This document shows, in pieces, positions 36,304 to 44,131 of a stretch of 64,000 bases of DNA. Both the position numbers and the translations under genes were made by a program. The notes beneath the pieces are model-generated. The model had not been told where the DNA came from. It searched no databases and saw only the letters and a list, made by a program, of their open reading frames with translations. Every line of letters begins with the position of its first letter. Within the stretch, counting starts at the first letter, position 1. The DNA lies in NCBI GenBank assembly GCA_963849695.1, contig CAWKIT010000011.1, forward strand, positions 310,001-374,000. Reading direction: 5' to 3'. This DNA is from DASSUW01 sp963849695. Lineage in GTDB: Bacteria > Actinomycetota > Thermoleophilia > Solirubrobacterales > Solirubrobacteraceae.

Positions 36304-37347
36304 TCAGGCCTCCTTGGCGAAGCCCGACCAGGGCGCCTTGCCGTCTTCGAGCAGCACCGGCTCGTCGGCGAACAGCCGGTCGGTCGCGGTCTCCGGGTCG
36401 GGCATCGGCATCTGGAGCGCCTCCTCGACCGCGGCGTCGATCTCGGCCTTGACCCCGTCGCGCAGCGCCTGCACGTCGACGCCGAGCGCCTCGGCACGCC
36501 GCACCTGACGGTCGATCGGGTCCTTCGCGCGCCACTCCTCGACCTGCTCCTTCGGGACGTACTTCATGTCGTCGTGCGCGGCGTGGCCGTGCATGCGCAT
36601 GGTCACGGCCTCGATCAGCGTCGGGCCCTCGCCGGCCAGCGCGCGCTCGCGCGCCTTGCGGGTGGCCTCGAACATCGCCTCGGGGTCGTTGCCGTCGACC
36701 GACTCGCCCGGGAACCCGTAGGCGGCGGCGCGCTCGATCGGGTTGACCGCGAACTGCTGGTCGACCGGCGTCGAGTACGCGTACTGGTTGTTCTCGAGGA
36801 TGAAGATGACCGGCAGCTTCTGCACGCCGGCCCAGTTCATCGCCTCGTGGAAGTCACCGCGTGAGGTCGACCCGTCGCCGAACCAGGTCATCGCGACGCG
36901 CTGCTCGCCGCGCATCTTGAACGCCATCGCCATGCCGGCCGCGACCAGCATCATGTCGGGCAGCATCGAGACCATGCCGACGCAGCCGAGCGTGCGGTCG
37001 CCGAAGTGCACGTTGCCCTCGCGCCCGCGCGTGACGCCGCCGTCGCGGCCCATGTACTGGCCGAAGATGTTCGCGAGCGGGACGCCGCGGATCACGTGCG
37101 CGGCGAGATCGCGATGCAGGACGCAGAGCCGGTCGCGGGCGCCCATCGCCCATGTCGCGCCGGCCGAGACGGCCTCCTGGCCGTAGCCGTCGTAGAACGA
37201 CCCGGGCACCTTCCCCTGCCGGTAGAGCGTCATCGCGCGCTCCTCGATGCCGCGCATCATCAGCATCGCGCGCAGGAGCCCCACACGATCATCGGTGGTC
37301 AGGTGCTCGGATACGTCGGGGGTTGCCTGAGCGGTTTCCGTCGCCAT
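36304..37347 (-). CDS. 2-oxo-acid dehydrogenase E1 alpha subunit
   Basis: Alpha chain of the same E1, carrying the thiamine-diphosphate site. RGIEERAMTLYRQGKVPGSF (about 32-51), HRDLAAHVIRGVPL, GREGNVHFGDR (about 108-118), the ThDP/Mg motif beginning TWFGDGSTSRGDFHEAMNWA (about 154-173) with LENNQYAYSTP, and MRMHGHAAHDDMKYVPKEQV (about 250-270). 347 residues, normal. It is first in the nine-gene minus-strand run; the 141-base gap to the divergent membrane-protein gene must hold the operon promoter. Branched-chain or acetoin-type chemistry is likely, but the substrate is not decided by sequence alone. Confidence 0.9.
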   Translation of the reverse strand: MATETAQATPDVSEHLTTDDRVGLLRAMLMMRGIEERAMTLYRQGKVPGSFYDGYGQEAVSAGATWAMGARDRLCVLHRDLAAHVIRGVPLANIFGQYMGRDGGVTRGREGNVHFGDRTLGCVGMVSMLPDMMLVAAGMAMAFKMRGEQRVAMTWFGDGSTSRGDFHEAMNWAGVQKLPVIFILENNQYAYSTPVDQQFAVNPIERAAAYGFPGESVDGNDPEAMFEATRKARERALAGEGPTLIEAVTMRMHGHAAHDDMKYVPKEQVEEWRAKDPIDRQVRRAEALGVDVQALRDGVKAEIDAAVEEALQMPMPDPETATDRLFADEPVLLEDGKAPWSGFAKEA

Positions 37348-37488
37348 CTGGCGTGCTTCACCTTTCCTCTTCCGGCGCGCACGCCGGGATCGCCGGTCTC
37401 GCGCCCTTGGCGCCGCCGGCCGGGATCACCGGTCGCGGGCGGCGTGAACTCGGCGAAAAGGGTATCGGCACGGGAGTACGCTGCGTGG

Positions 37489-38094
37489 ATGGAGCGGGCG
37501 GAGCGGGTCTGGCACCGGCGGCTTCGGTGGCGCCTGCGCGGCGCCTGGCAGTGGCCGGCGTTCGTCGTGCTCACGCTCGTGGACGGGATCCTGCTGGTCG
37601 TGCTCTCGCCGTACCAGGGCGCGCCCGAGAACGTGTTCCCGGGCGTATTGCTGGCGGGCTTCCTCAACCTGCTGGCGGTGGCGGTCGTGGCACCCGCTGT
37701 GGGGCTGCTGGTGCGCCGCCGCCGGCCCGACCTGCCGCGTCTGATCGCCTCGAACTACGCCGGGAGCTGGCTGCTGCTCGCGATCACCGTGCTGCTGGCG
37801 GGCGCGGGGCTGCTGCATCGCGGCGCCGTCGAGGCGGAGCAGGCGCGCGAGCAGGCGGTCGCCGGCGCGATGCACGACTACGTCGTGCGCGAGGAACCGC
37901 GGTTGCTCGGCTCGCTCGACACCATCGACCTGATCCGGATCGACCGCGACTACTACCGCGCCTGCATCCCCGGCGAGGAGCCGGGGCACTCGCTCTGCCT
38001 GTTCGTGACCACCGACCAGCATCCGCCGGGCGTCACGCGCGACACCGAGGAGGTCCCGAACCGCGCGTACCGGCCGTTCGGCGGGTTCGACTGA
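37489..38094 (+). CDS. Small membrane protein of unknown function
   Basis: Not recognised. The 201-residue protein has an Arg/Trp-rich start (MERAERVWHRRLRWRLRGAW), three hydrophobic helices (about 20-40 WPAFVVLTLVDGILLVVL, 52-75 and 93-113), and a ~90-residue likely outside domain with RIDRDYYRACIPGEEPGHSL and CLFVTTDQHPPGVTRDTEEV, which may carry a disulfide. ATG 37489 places the first helix correctly; the frame is open upstream but overlaps the E1alpha promoter region. It stands alone, divergent from E1alpha. Confidence 0.7.
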   Translation: MERAERVWHRRLRWRLRGAWQWPAFVVLTLVDGILLVVLSPYQGAPENVFPGVLLAGFLNLLAVAVVAPAVGLLVRRRRPDLPRLIASNYAGSWLLLAITVLLAGAGLLHRGAVEAEQAREQAVAGAMHDYVVREEPRLLGSLDTIDLIRIDRDYYRACIPGEEPGHSLCLFVTTDQHPPGVTRDTEEVPNRAYRPFGGFD

Positions 38095-38159
38095 GTTGGT
38101 GGCGGGACGAACTTCGGCTGGGTGGGGAAGCGGGGGATCGACCGCGCAGCGTGCCGAGA

Positions 38160-38245
38160 GTCGAGTTTGTCGGCCTGGGACCGACAAAGTCGACAGTCGA
38201 GGCCCGGTGTCGACTTTGTGCCCCTCCAGGGAACGAACTCGACAC
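38160..38245. repeat. Two successive hairpins built from GTCGA(G/C)TTTGT arms
   Basis: In the 230-base gap between the membrane protein and the convergent E2 gene. First hairpin 38160-38194: 14-base arms (13 paired) starting GTCGAGTTTGTCGG and closing CCGACAAAGTCGAC, loop of 7. Second hairpin 38207-38245: GTGTCGACTTTGT against ACGAACTCGACAC, 11 of 13 matched, loop of 13. The same 11-base unit thus appears four times in alternating direction. It could be a two-way terminator or a copy of a small dispersed repeat. The rest of the gap shows a GC hairpin at 38301-38317 and nothing else. Confidence 0.7.
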
Positions 38246-38324
38246 TCGACCCGCCGGGCCGGCCGAACCTGCCTCCTTACAAGCCCGAGGTTCGTCCCTG
38301 CGGGGCTTCGAACCCCGGGGTCCC

Positions 38325-39710
38325 TCAGAGCGCCAGCTGGAGCGGGTTCTCGAGCCGCTCGCGGATCCGGCTCAGGAACTCGGCGGCGTCGGCGCCGTAG
38401 AGGATCCGGTGGTCGCAGGCGAGCGTGAGCCGCATGATGTTGCGGGCCACGACCTCGCCGTCGCGCACGACCGGGGTCGGCTGCATCGCGCCGACCGCCA
38501 GGATCGCCGCCTGCGGCGGGTTGATGACCGCGACGAAGCTCTGGATCCCGAACATGCCGAGGTTCGAGACCGTGAACGTGCCCGACGAAAGCTCGGGCGG
38601 GGTGATCGCGCCCGCCCGCACCCGCTCCGCCAGCGTCCGCGACTCGCGCGCGATCTGGCCGAGCGACTTGCGGTCGGCGTCGAACACGGTCGGCACCACG
38701 AGGGCGTCCTGCCCCGCGACCGCCACGCCGACGTTCACGCGCGAGTACAGCTCGAACTTGCCGTCGCGATAGGCGCCGTTGGCGCGCGGGAAGTCGACCA
38801 GGGCGAGCGCGGCGGCCTTGACCACGAAGTCGTTGAACGACGGCACCGGCTGCCCCTCGGCCGCTGCGGCCTTGAGCCGCTTGCGGAGGTCGACGGCCTC
38901 CTCCATGTCGACGTCGATGTTGAGCACGAAGTCCGGCGCCGTGGCCTTCGACTCCGCCATCCGCCGCGCCACCGTCTGCTGCAGGCGCGTGAGGTCCTGC
39001 GTCGTCGTCTCGCCCTTGCCGGTCTGGGCGTCGCCCGACACCAGCGGCGGCGGCGCCTTCTTCTCCTCCTCCGGCTCGGCCTCGGGCGCGGCCGGCTCGG
39101 CCTCCGCCGGTGCCTCGACCGCGCCGGCCTTCGCCCCGTCGCCCTTGGCGGCACCGCTGTCTTTCGCGGCCGCCTCGACGTCGGCCTTCACGATCCGCCC
39201 GCCGGGGCCGGTGCCCTGGAGCTGTGCCAGCTCGAGCCCGAGCTCGCGCGCCATCCGCCGCGCCACCGGCGAAGCCTTCGTGCGGCCCCCGTTGCCGCCC
39301 TCCGACGGCTCGGGCGCGCGCGCCGGCGCCTCCTGCGGCGCCTCCGTCGGACGCCCGTTGCCGCCACCCTCCTCGCGCTCGGCGGTCGCGGTCTGCGTCT
39401 CGGCCTCGCCGGACTCCTCCTCGCCGCCCTCCTCCGCCTCGGCCTGCGGCTCCTCCTGGGCGGCGGACGCGCCGTCGCTGCCGCCGCCGATCTGCGCGAT
39501 CGTCTCGCCGACGGCCAGCGTGTCGCCCTCCTGGGCGACGATCTTCAGCGCCCCGTCCTGGTCGGCCTCGTACGTCATGTTGGCCTTGTCGGTCTCGATC
39601 TCGACCAGCTCGTCGCCGCGGGAGACCTCGTCTCCGTCGGACTTGAGCCACTTGAGGATCGTGCCCTCCTCCATCGAGTCGGAGAGACGGGGCATCGCGA
39701 CGTCGGACAT
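38325..39710 (-). CDS. 2-oxo-acid dehydrogenase E2, second copy (pyruvate-type)
   Basis: Second lipoyl acyltransferase, 461 residues. Lipoyl domain about 1-78 with ETDKANMTYEA (Lys near 42, the DKA form usual in pyruvate complexes); very long Glu/Ala/Gly linker (80-150); E1/E3-binding domain about 150-190 (SPVARRMARELGLELAQLQG, TGPGGRIVKADV); catalytic domain about 230-461 with CDHRILYGADAAEFL, in which Tyr replaces the usual Asp before Gly, a variant also known in plastid-type E2. ATG 39710 is used because the lipoyl domain begins there. It has no E1 gene next to it; the pyruvate-like E1 pair at 49.8-52.0 kb is the natural partner. Confidence 0.9.
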   Translation of the reverse strand: MSDVAMPRLSDSMEEGTILKWLKSDGDEVSRGDELVEIETDKANMTYEADQDGALKIVAQEGDTLAVGETIAQIGGGSDGASAAQEEPQAEAEEGGEEESGEAETQTATAEREEGGGNGRPTEAPQEAPARAPEPSEGGNGGRTKASPVARRMARELGLELAQLQGTGPGGRIVKADVEAAAKDSGAAKGDGAKAGAVEAPAEAEPAAPEAEPEEEKKAPPPLVSGDAQTGKGETTTQDLTRLQQTVARRMAESKATAPDFVLNIDVDMEEAVDLRKRLKAAAAEGQPVPSFNDFVVKAAALALVDFPRANGAYRDGKFELYSRVNVGVAVAGQDALVVPTVFDADRKSLGQIARESRTLAERVRAGAITPPELSSGTFTVSNLGMFGIQSFVAVINPPQAAILAVGAMQPTPVVRDGEVVARNIMRLTLACDHRILYGADAAEFLSRIRERLENPLQLAL

Positions 39711-39727
39711 GCGCCGCAGTGTAGGGA

Positions 39728-40450
39728 TCACGCGCCCGCAGCCACTCCGAGGTCGTACCCCTCCGGAAGCTCGAGGTCATGCGCGGCGAGCAGCTCCTCG
39801 TCGGCGAGGATCTCCGTGCACGGACCGTCGGCCACCACACGGCCCGCGGACAGGATCACGGCGCGCTCGCACAGCCGCGCGGCGAACGGCAGGTCGTGGG
39901 TGACGACGAGCATCGTGCGGTCGAACGAGTCCAGCACCTCGAGCAGCTCGCGCCGGGCACGCGGGTCGAGGTTGGCCGACGGCTCGTCGAGCACCAGCAG
40001 TCGCGGCCGCATGGCGAGCACGGTCGCGATCGCGACCCGCCGCCGCTGACCGAGCGAGAGCTGATGCGGCGCCCGGTCCTCCACGTGGCTCATCCGCACG
40101 GCCGCCAGCGCGACCCTCACGCGCGCGGTGACCTCGTCCCGCGTGAGGCCGAGATTCAGCGGGCCGAAGGCGACGTCCTCACCGACGGTGGGCATGAACA
40201 GCTGGTCGTCCGGGTCCTGGAACACGAGCCCGACCGCGGCGCGCAGCTCGCGGACGTCGCGGATGCCGGCCACGTCGAGCGCGCCGTCACCGGCCAGCAG
40301 GCCGTTCAGGTGCAGCATCAGCGTCGTCTTGCCGGCGCCGTTGGGTCCGAGCACGGCGACCCGCTCGCCCTGCGTCACCGACAGATCGACGCCGTCGAGC
40401 CCGACGACTCCGTTCGGGTAGCGGTACCGCAGTCCGCGGGCGACGATCAC
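39728..40450 (-). CDS. cbiO: ECF/CbiO-type metal transporter ATPase
   Basis: ABC ATPase that powers the CbiMNQO-type nickel/cobalt importer on the inner face of the membrane. Walker A GPNGAGKTT (about 36-44), Q-loop FQDPDDQLFMPTVGEDVAFG (about 76-95), signature LSLGQRRRVAIA (about 130-141), Walker B LLVLDEPSANLD (about 150-161) and the switch His in VTHDLP. 240 residues. Overlaps cbiQ by four bases. It ends 17 bases before the pyruvate-type E2, which is therefore likely to be read from the same transcript. Confidence 0.93.
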   Translation of the reverse strand: MIVARGLRYRYPNGVVGLDGVDLSVTQGERVAVLGPNGAGKTTLMLHLNGLLAGDGALDVAGIRDVRELRAAVGLVFQDPDDQLFMPTVGEDVAFGPLNLGLTRDEVTARVRVALAAVRMSHVEDRAPHQLSLGQRRRVAIATVLAMRPRLLVLDEPSANLDPRARRELLEVLDSFDRTMLVVTHDLPFAARLCERAVILSAGRVVADGPCTEILADEELLAAHDLELPEGYDLGVAAGA

Positions 40451-41217
40451 GACGCCACCTCGGCCAACACGCGCAGCGGCACCAGCGTCAGCACCAGCGC
40501 ACTGAGGAACACGGCGTCGGTGCGCCGGAACGCCAGCACCGACAGGCGCGGCATCGTCCCCGCGTAGCCGCGCGCGACCATCGCCACGTACACCCGCTCA
40601 CCGCGCTCGTAGCTGCGCAGGAACAGCCCCGTCACCATCCGGCCGAGCGTGGCGACCTGGCCGAGGTGGCGCGGGCGGTAGGCGCGGGCGGCGAGCGCCG
40701 TGCGCATGCGGCGCGCCTCGTCGGCGATCACGAACACGTAGCGGTACATGAAGCCGGCGATCACGGTCAGGAGGCGCGGCGCGCGCAGGCGCTCGAGCCC
40801 GTGCAGGAGGTCGGGGAACGCGGTGGTGGCGCCGAGCAGCACGGCGCCGAGAGCGCCGATCGTGGCCTTGGCGGTGACCAGCGCGAACGTCGCGAGGCCG
40901 GCCTCCGAGAGCGCCACCGGGCCGGCCTGGACCGACGGGCCGCCGCGCACGAACGGCACGAACGCGGCGGCGAACACCACGAGCGGGACGATCACCCGCA
41001 CGCGCGGCCAGACGGTCGCCGGCCCGATCCGCGCGGCGGCGGCGATTCCCGCGAGCGCGAGCGCGCACGCGAGGAACGCGGGCCACGCCCGCAGAGGCGT
41101 CGAGACCGCCACGAGCGTGATCCCCGCGAGCCCGACGATCTTTGCCCGGGGGTCGAGGCGATGGATCGGGCTCGCGGGGTCGCCCGCCACACCGGTGTGG
41201 TGCAGCGCAGCGCTCAC
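40447..41217 (-). CDS. cbiQ: CbiQ-type energy-coupling membrane protein
   Basis: T-component of the metal importer linking CbiO to the substrate-binding CbiM. Four to six helices, and the coupling helices with the Ala-Arg-Gly type motifs: ALAARAYRPRHLG near 188-200 and VAMVARGYAGTMP near 222-234. 256 residues, typical. The N-terminus HRLDPRAKIVGLAGITLVAV (about 19-38) is conserved in the family. Overlaps both neighbours by four bases. Confidence 0.92.
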   Translation of the reverse strand: MSAALHHTGVAGDPASPIHRLDPRAKIVGLAGITLVAVSTPLRAWPAFLACALALAGIAAAARIGPATVWPRVRVIVPLVVFAAAFVPFVRGGPSVQAGPVALSEAGLATFALVTAKATIGALGAVLLGATTAFPDLLHGLERLRAPRLLTVIAGFMYRYVFVIADEARRMRTALAARAYRPRHLGQVATLGRMVTGLFLRSYERGERVYVAMVARGYAGTMPRLSVLAFRRTDAVFLSALVLTLVPLRVLAEVAS

Positions 41218-41510
41218 GCGGGCGCCGTCCGGCGGCGCGCCACGCGGGCGGCGCCGTAGCCGAGACCGAACACCACCAGCGTCCCGGCGAAGCCGGCGAG
41301 GCCGGTCGCCGCGCGCGGGTCGTCGACGCCCGGGAAGGCGTAGTCGGGCACCGGCGAGTCCTCCTGCACCGCGTGGAGCGTGCCCTGGTCGACGAACGCC
41401 TTGTCGGTCGCCACCTTCTCGAGCCCGTCGGGCGAGGACGCGGCGAACGGCGAGGCGGCGGTGGCGAGGCCGAGGGCGACGGCCAGGGCGAGGATCGTGA
41501 AGAGCTTCAT
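41214..41510 (-). CDS. PDGLE-domain small membrane component (CbiN-like)
   Basis: A 98-residue protein with a signal-like helix (MKLFTILALAVALGLATAA), the motif SPDGLEKVA near 28-36 that names the PDGLE domain, and a second helix near the C-terminus (TGLAGFAGTLVVFGLGYGAA). In nickel/cobalt ECF importers this part replaces or supplements CbiN and helps CbiM load metal. It overlaps cbiM and cbiQ by four bases each (ATGA), fixing its place in the complex. Confidence 0.88.
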   Translation of the reverse strand: MKLFTILALAVALGLATAASPFAASSPDGLEKVATDKAFVDQGTLHAVQEDSPVPDYAFPGVDDPRAATGLAGFAGTLVVFGLGYGAARVARRRTAPA

Positions 41511-42184
41511 GAGATCGCGGGGTTCGGGAGGACGGAGGAGGCGGGCTCGGGCACGGACCCGTGGATGAGATCCGGCCGGGTCGCGAGCACGGCGCTGACC
41601 GCGGCCACGGTGATGACGGCCTCGCCGGCCGCGATGACCGCGTGGACGCCGAGCATCGCGGGCAGGACCGTGCCGAGCGGCACGGTGCCGGAGACGGCGA
41701 GCTCGATCGCGCAGCCGGCGGCGCCGGCCATCACCGCCAGCCAGGCGCCGCCGCCGGCCACGCCGAGCAGCGCGGCGCGCGTGTTCGGGAGCGCGCGGCG
41801 GGCGGCGAGCATCAGACCGCCGACGAGCACGCCCCCGAGCACGCCCATGTTGAAGACGTTGGCTCCCAGCGCGGTGATGCCGCCGTCCGCGAACACGAAC
41901 GCCTGCGCGACGAGCACGACGGCGAGCACCAGGCTCGCCAGCCATGGCCCGAGCAGCACCGCTGCGAGCGCGGCGCCGAGGAAGTGCCCGCTGGTGCCGC
42001 CCGCGACCGGGAAGTTGAGCATCTGCGCCGCGAACACGAACGCGGCGGTGACGCCGAGCAGCGGCACCCGGCGGTCGTCGAGGTCGACCTCGGCGCGGCG
42101 CAGCCCGTAGCCGACCGCCGCGACCGCCGGGATCGCGCAGGCGACCGCGACCTCGTTCGAGAGGAACCCGTCAGGAATGTGCAT
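41507..42184 (-). CDS. cbiM: CbiM-type metal-binding transporter component
   Basis: S-component that binds Ni2+ or Co2+ using the extreme N-terminus. MHIPDGFLS begins at ATG 42184; the amino group, Met1 and His2 form the metal site in characterised proteins, so an upstream in-frame start is rejected. Other family marks: FAAQMLNFPVAGGTSGHFLG (about 52-71) and NVFNMGVLGG near 112-121. Seven helices in 225 residues. It overlaps the Fur-type gene by 14 bases, tying regulator and importer together. Ni versus Co cannot be told from these motifs. Confidence 0.93.
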   Translation of the reverse strand: MHIPDGFLSNEVAVACAIPAVAAVGYGLRRAEVDLDDRRVPLLGVTAAFVFAAQMLNFPVAGGTSGHFLGAALAAVLLGPWLASLVLAVVLVAQAFVFADGGITALGANVFNMGVLGGVLVGGLMLAARRALPNTRAALLGVAGGGAWLAVMAGAAGCAIELAVSGTVPLGTVLPAMLGVHAVIAAGEAVITVAAVSAVLATRPDLIHGSVPEPASSVLPNPAIS

Positions 42185-42677
42185 GGCGATCGGCCTCCTG
42201 GGTTCGCGGGGTTGTCCGGCTCGCACGCAGGCAGTCGGCGCACGTGCCGACGAGCGGGAAATGGGAGAACCGGGCGCGATAGCCGGTCTCGCGCTCGATC
42301 AGGGCGCGGGCGCGGTCGAGCCGGGCGGCCGGGACGCTCGCGAATGCGCCGCAGCGCTCGCAGCTGACGAACTCGACGTCGCCGGCCGCGGCGAGCGCGT
42401 AGCGCCCGGCGCCGTGCCCGGCGTGGAAGTGGCGGACGAGGCCGAGCTCCTCGAGCGTGTCGAGGTTGCGGTACACGGACGCGAGGTCCGAGGCGGGAAG
42501 CCAGCCCTCGAGGCCGGCCGCGATCTCGTCGGCGGTGAGCGGCCGCTCGGCGGCGAACAGGGCCTCGATCACCAGCCGCCGCGCCGACGAGACCCGGAGG
42601 CCGCGGCGGCGCAGCAGCTCGACGGCGCCCTCGACCGAGGGGGCGGCGAGCGGTGACGTGCGGTGCGGGACGGTCAT
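42171..42677 (-). CDS. Fur-family metal-responsive repressor
   Basis: Winged-helix regulator with a metal-sensing C-terminal half, 168 residues. The DNA-binding part is about 15-90 (LRVSSARRLVIEALFAAERP, LASVYRNLDTLEELGLVRHF); the sensor part has HFHAGHGAGRYAL (about 89-101), the structural zinc pair CERCG near 112, and a second CADC near 152. Full set of ligands suggests Zur, Nur or Fur activity; genome context (CbiMQO, NicO) favours nickel, cobalt or zinc. GGAGAGG lies just before ATG 42677, and an 18-bp inverted repeat is 17-34 bases upstream, pointing to self-regulation. Confidence 0.88.
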   Translation of the reverse strand: MTVPHRTSPLAAPSVEGAVELLRRRGLRVSSARRLVIEALFAAERPLTADEIAAGLEGWLPASDLASVYRNLDTLEELGLVRHFHAGHGAGRYALAAAGDVEFVSCERCGAFASVPAARLDRARALIERETGYRARFSHFPLVGTCADCLRASRTTPRTQEADRHAHS

Positions 42678-42693
42678 GCCTCTCCCTGCGCAC

Positions 42694-42711
42694 GACCCGC
42701 AGTTGCGGATC
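42694..42711. promoter_or_regulatory. Candidate Fur-type operator upstream of the Fur gene
   Basis: GACCCGCAGTTGCGGATC reads as an 18-base inverted repeat with one mismatch (arms GACCCGCA / TGCGGATC, centre GT). It ends 17 bases before the ATG of the Fur-family gene. Its 10-base core CGCAGTTGCG is the exact reverse complement of the core of the site at 47018-47035. Fur-family operators in known species are usually inverted repeats of this size, though more AT-rich. Confidence 0.5.
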
Positions 42712-42726
42712 AGTCGCGGATGGCCG

Positions 42727-44131
42727 TCAGGCCACCTGAGGCAGCGCCTGCACGGTCATCACGAGCCCGACGCCGACGATCAGCAGCGCCGACACGGTGG
42801 GCAGCGCGGCCGAGAGGCGGCCGGGCACCGGCAGCCGGCTGAGCGCCCGGCCGGCGTAGACGACGGCGAGGCCGAGGAAGGTGAGCGTGGCGGCGAGGCC
42901 GGCGCTGAACGCGACGATCAGGACCATCCCGAGCGCGATCTCACCCTGCGCGATCGCCCCGAGCAGCACCACGAGCGCCGACGGGCAGGGGATGAGCCCG
43001 GCCGCCGCGCCCATGGCGAGCAGGCCGCGCCATGTCACGCGGTCCGGCGGCGCGTGGTGGTGCCCGTGATCGTGGACTCCGTGCTGGTGGTGGCCTCGCC
43101 CCGCGCCTTCGTCAGGCGGCGCGGCATGGCCGTGGTGGTCGGTGGTGCTCGTGGATGTGCCGCTTTCTCATGCGCGAGCGCAGCACGCCGGCGCCGACCA
43201 CCAGCACGAGCGCGCCGGCGGCCAGGTTCAGCCACGGATAGAGCTGTTCGGGCAGCACGTACTGCGACAGCAGCAGCGCCACCGCCCCGAGCGCGAAGAC
43301 GCCCGCCGTGTGCGTCACGGTGACGGTGAGGCCGAGCGCGACCGCGTGCCTCGCGGTCCCGCGCGTGCCCACGAGGTACGCGGCGACCATCGCCTTGCCG
43401 TGGCCGGGCGAGAGCGCGTGGAAAGCGCCCCAGGCGAACGCGCTCAGCAGCAGGAGCACGAGCACGCCACGGCCGGCGGCGGCGTCGCTGAACACGTCGG
43501 CGAACCCGTGATCGTCGTCGCCGGTCGCGCTCGACCGCTGCCCGCCCGGCGCCTCCACGGTCCCGTCGCCCGGCCGGACCACGAGGCCGGCGCTGCGCAC
43601 GTCGGACGGGCTCTCGAGCAGGTCCTCGGGGTAGGAGCGCAGGCCGTTCGTGGGATCGTCGGCGGTGACGCTCGAGCGGACTGCGGTGCCCTCGCCGGGC
43701 TCTACCACGACCGCCTTCCAGCCGACCCGGCCCGGGAAGGTCCCGTCGCGGAGATCGACCCGCCGGGCGCCTTCCACGCGCCCGACCAGCGGCAGCTCGA
43801 CGCGCGTGGTGCGCAGCCCGCCCTGGCCCTCCGGGTGCGCGATCGTCCCGGGCCCCGACGCCCGCAGCGCGACGCGGCGGCCGTCGACGGTCAGCACCAG
43901 CCGCCGCTGGACCTCGTCCCGCTTGCGTCGCAGCAGCTCGGTGTCGGCCACGGACCGCTGCTGGAACGTCGGGATCTCGGCCTCGTCCAGGAGGTAGCGC
44001 ACGTCGACGCGGTCGGACGACACCGACACCCGGGTCACGTGGTTGACCGAGAAGTTGCCGAGCGGGTGGGCGCTCGCCGCCGCCGGAAGCAGGGCGAGCG
44101 CGAGCAGGGCCGCGACGAGGATGCGGATCAT
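42727..44131 (-). CDS. NicO-family nickel/cobalt transporter with His-rich loop (one-base frame break)
   Basis: Metal transporter of the NicO/RcnA superfamily. It begins with a signal (IRILVAALLALALLPAAA) and the subgroup mark AHPLGNFSVNH, followed by a ~200-residue extracytoplasmic domain. Then come helices with FHALSPGHGKAMVAAYLVG, the first NicO signature. Reading from ATG 44131 stops early at about 43090, but removing base 43141 continues as HEHHDHHGHAAPPDEGAG, a loop rich in His (HHQHGVHDHGHHH), then GAAAGLIPCPSALVVLLGAI, the second NicO signature, to the stop at 42727. Repaired length 467. It overlaps the TPR gene by four bases. Direction of transport (uptake or efflux) is not fixed by the motifs. 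Confidence 0.85.

Noticed and set aside
38301..38317. CGGGG-CTTCGAA-CCCCG looks like a tRNA T arm on the minus strand
   Set aside because: No acceptor, D or anticodon arms fit around it and the loop lacks the final pyrimidine; more likely a GC hairpin after the E2 gene.
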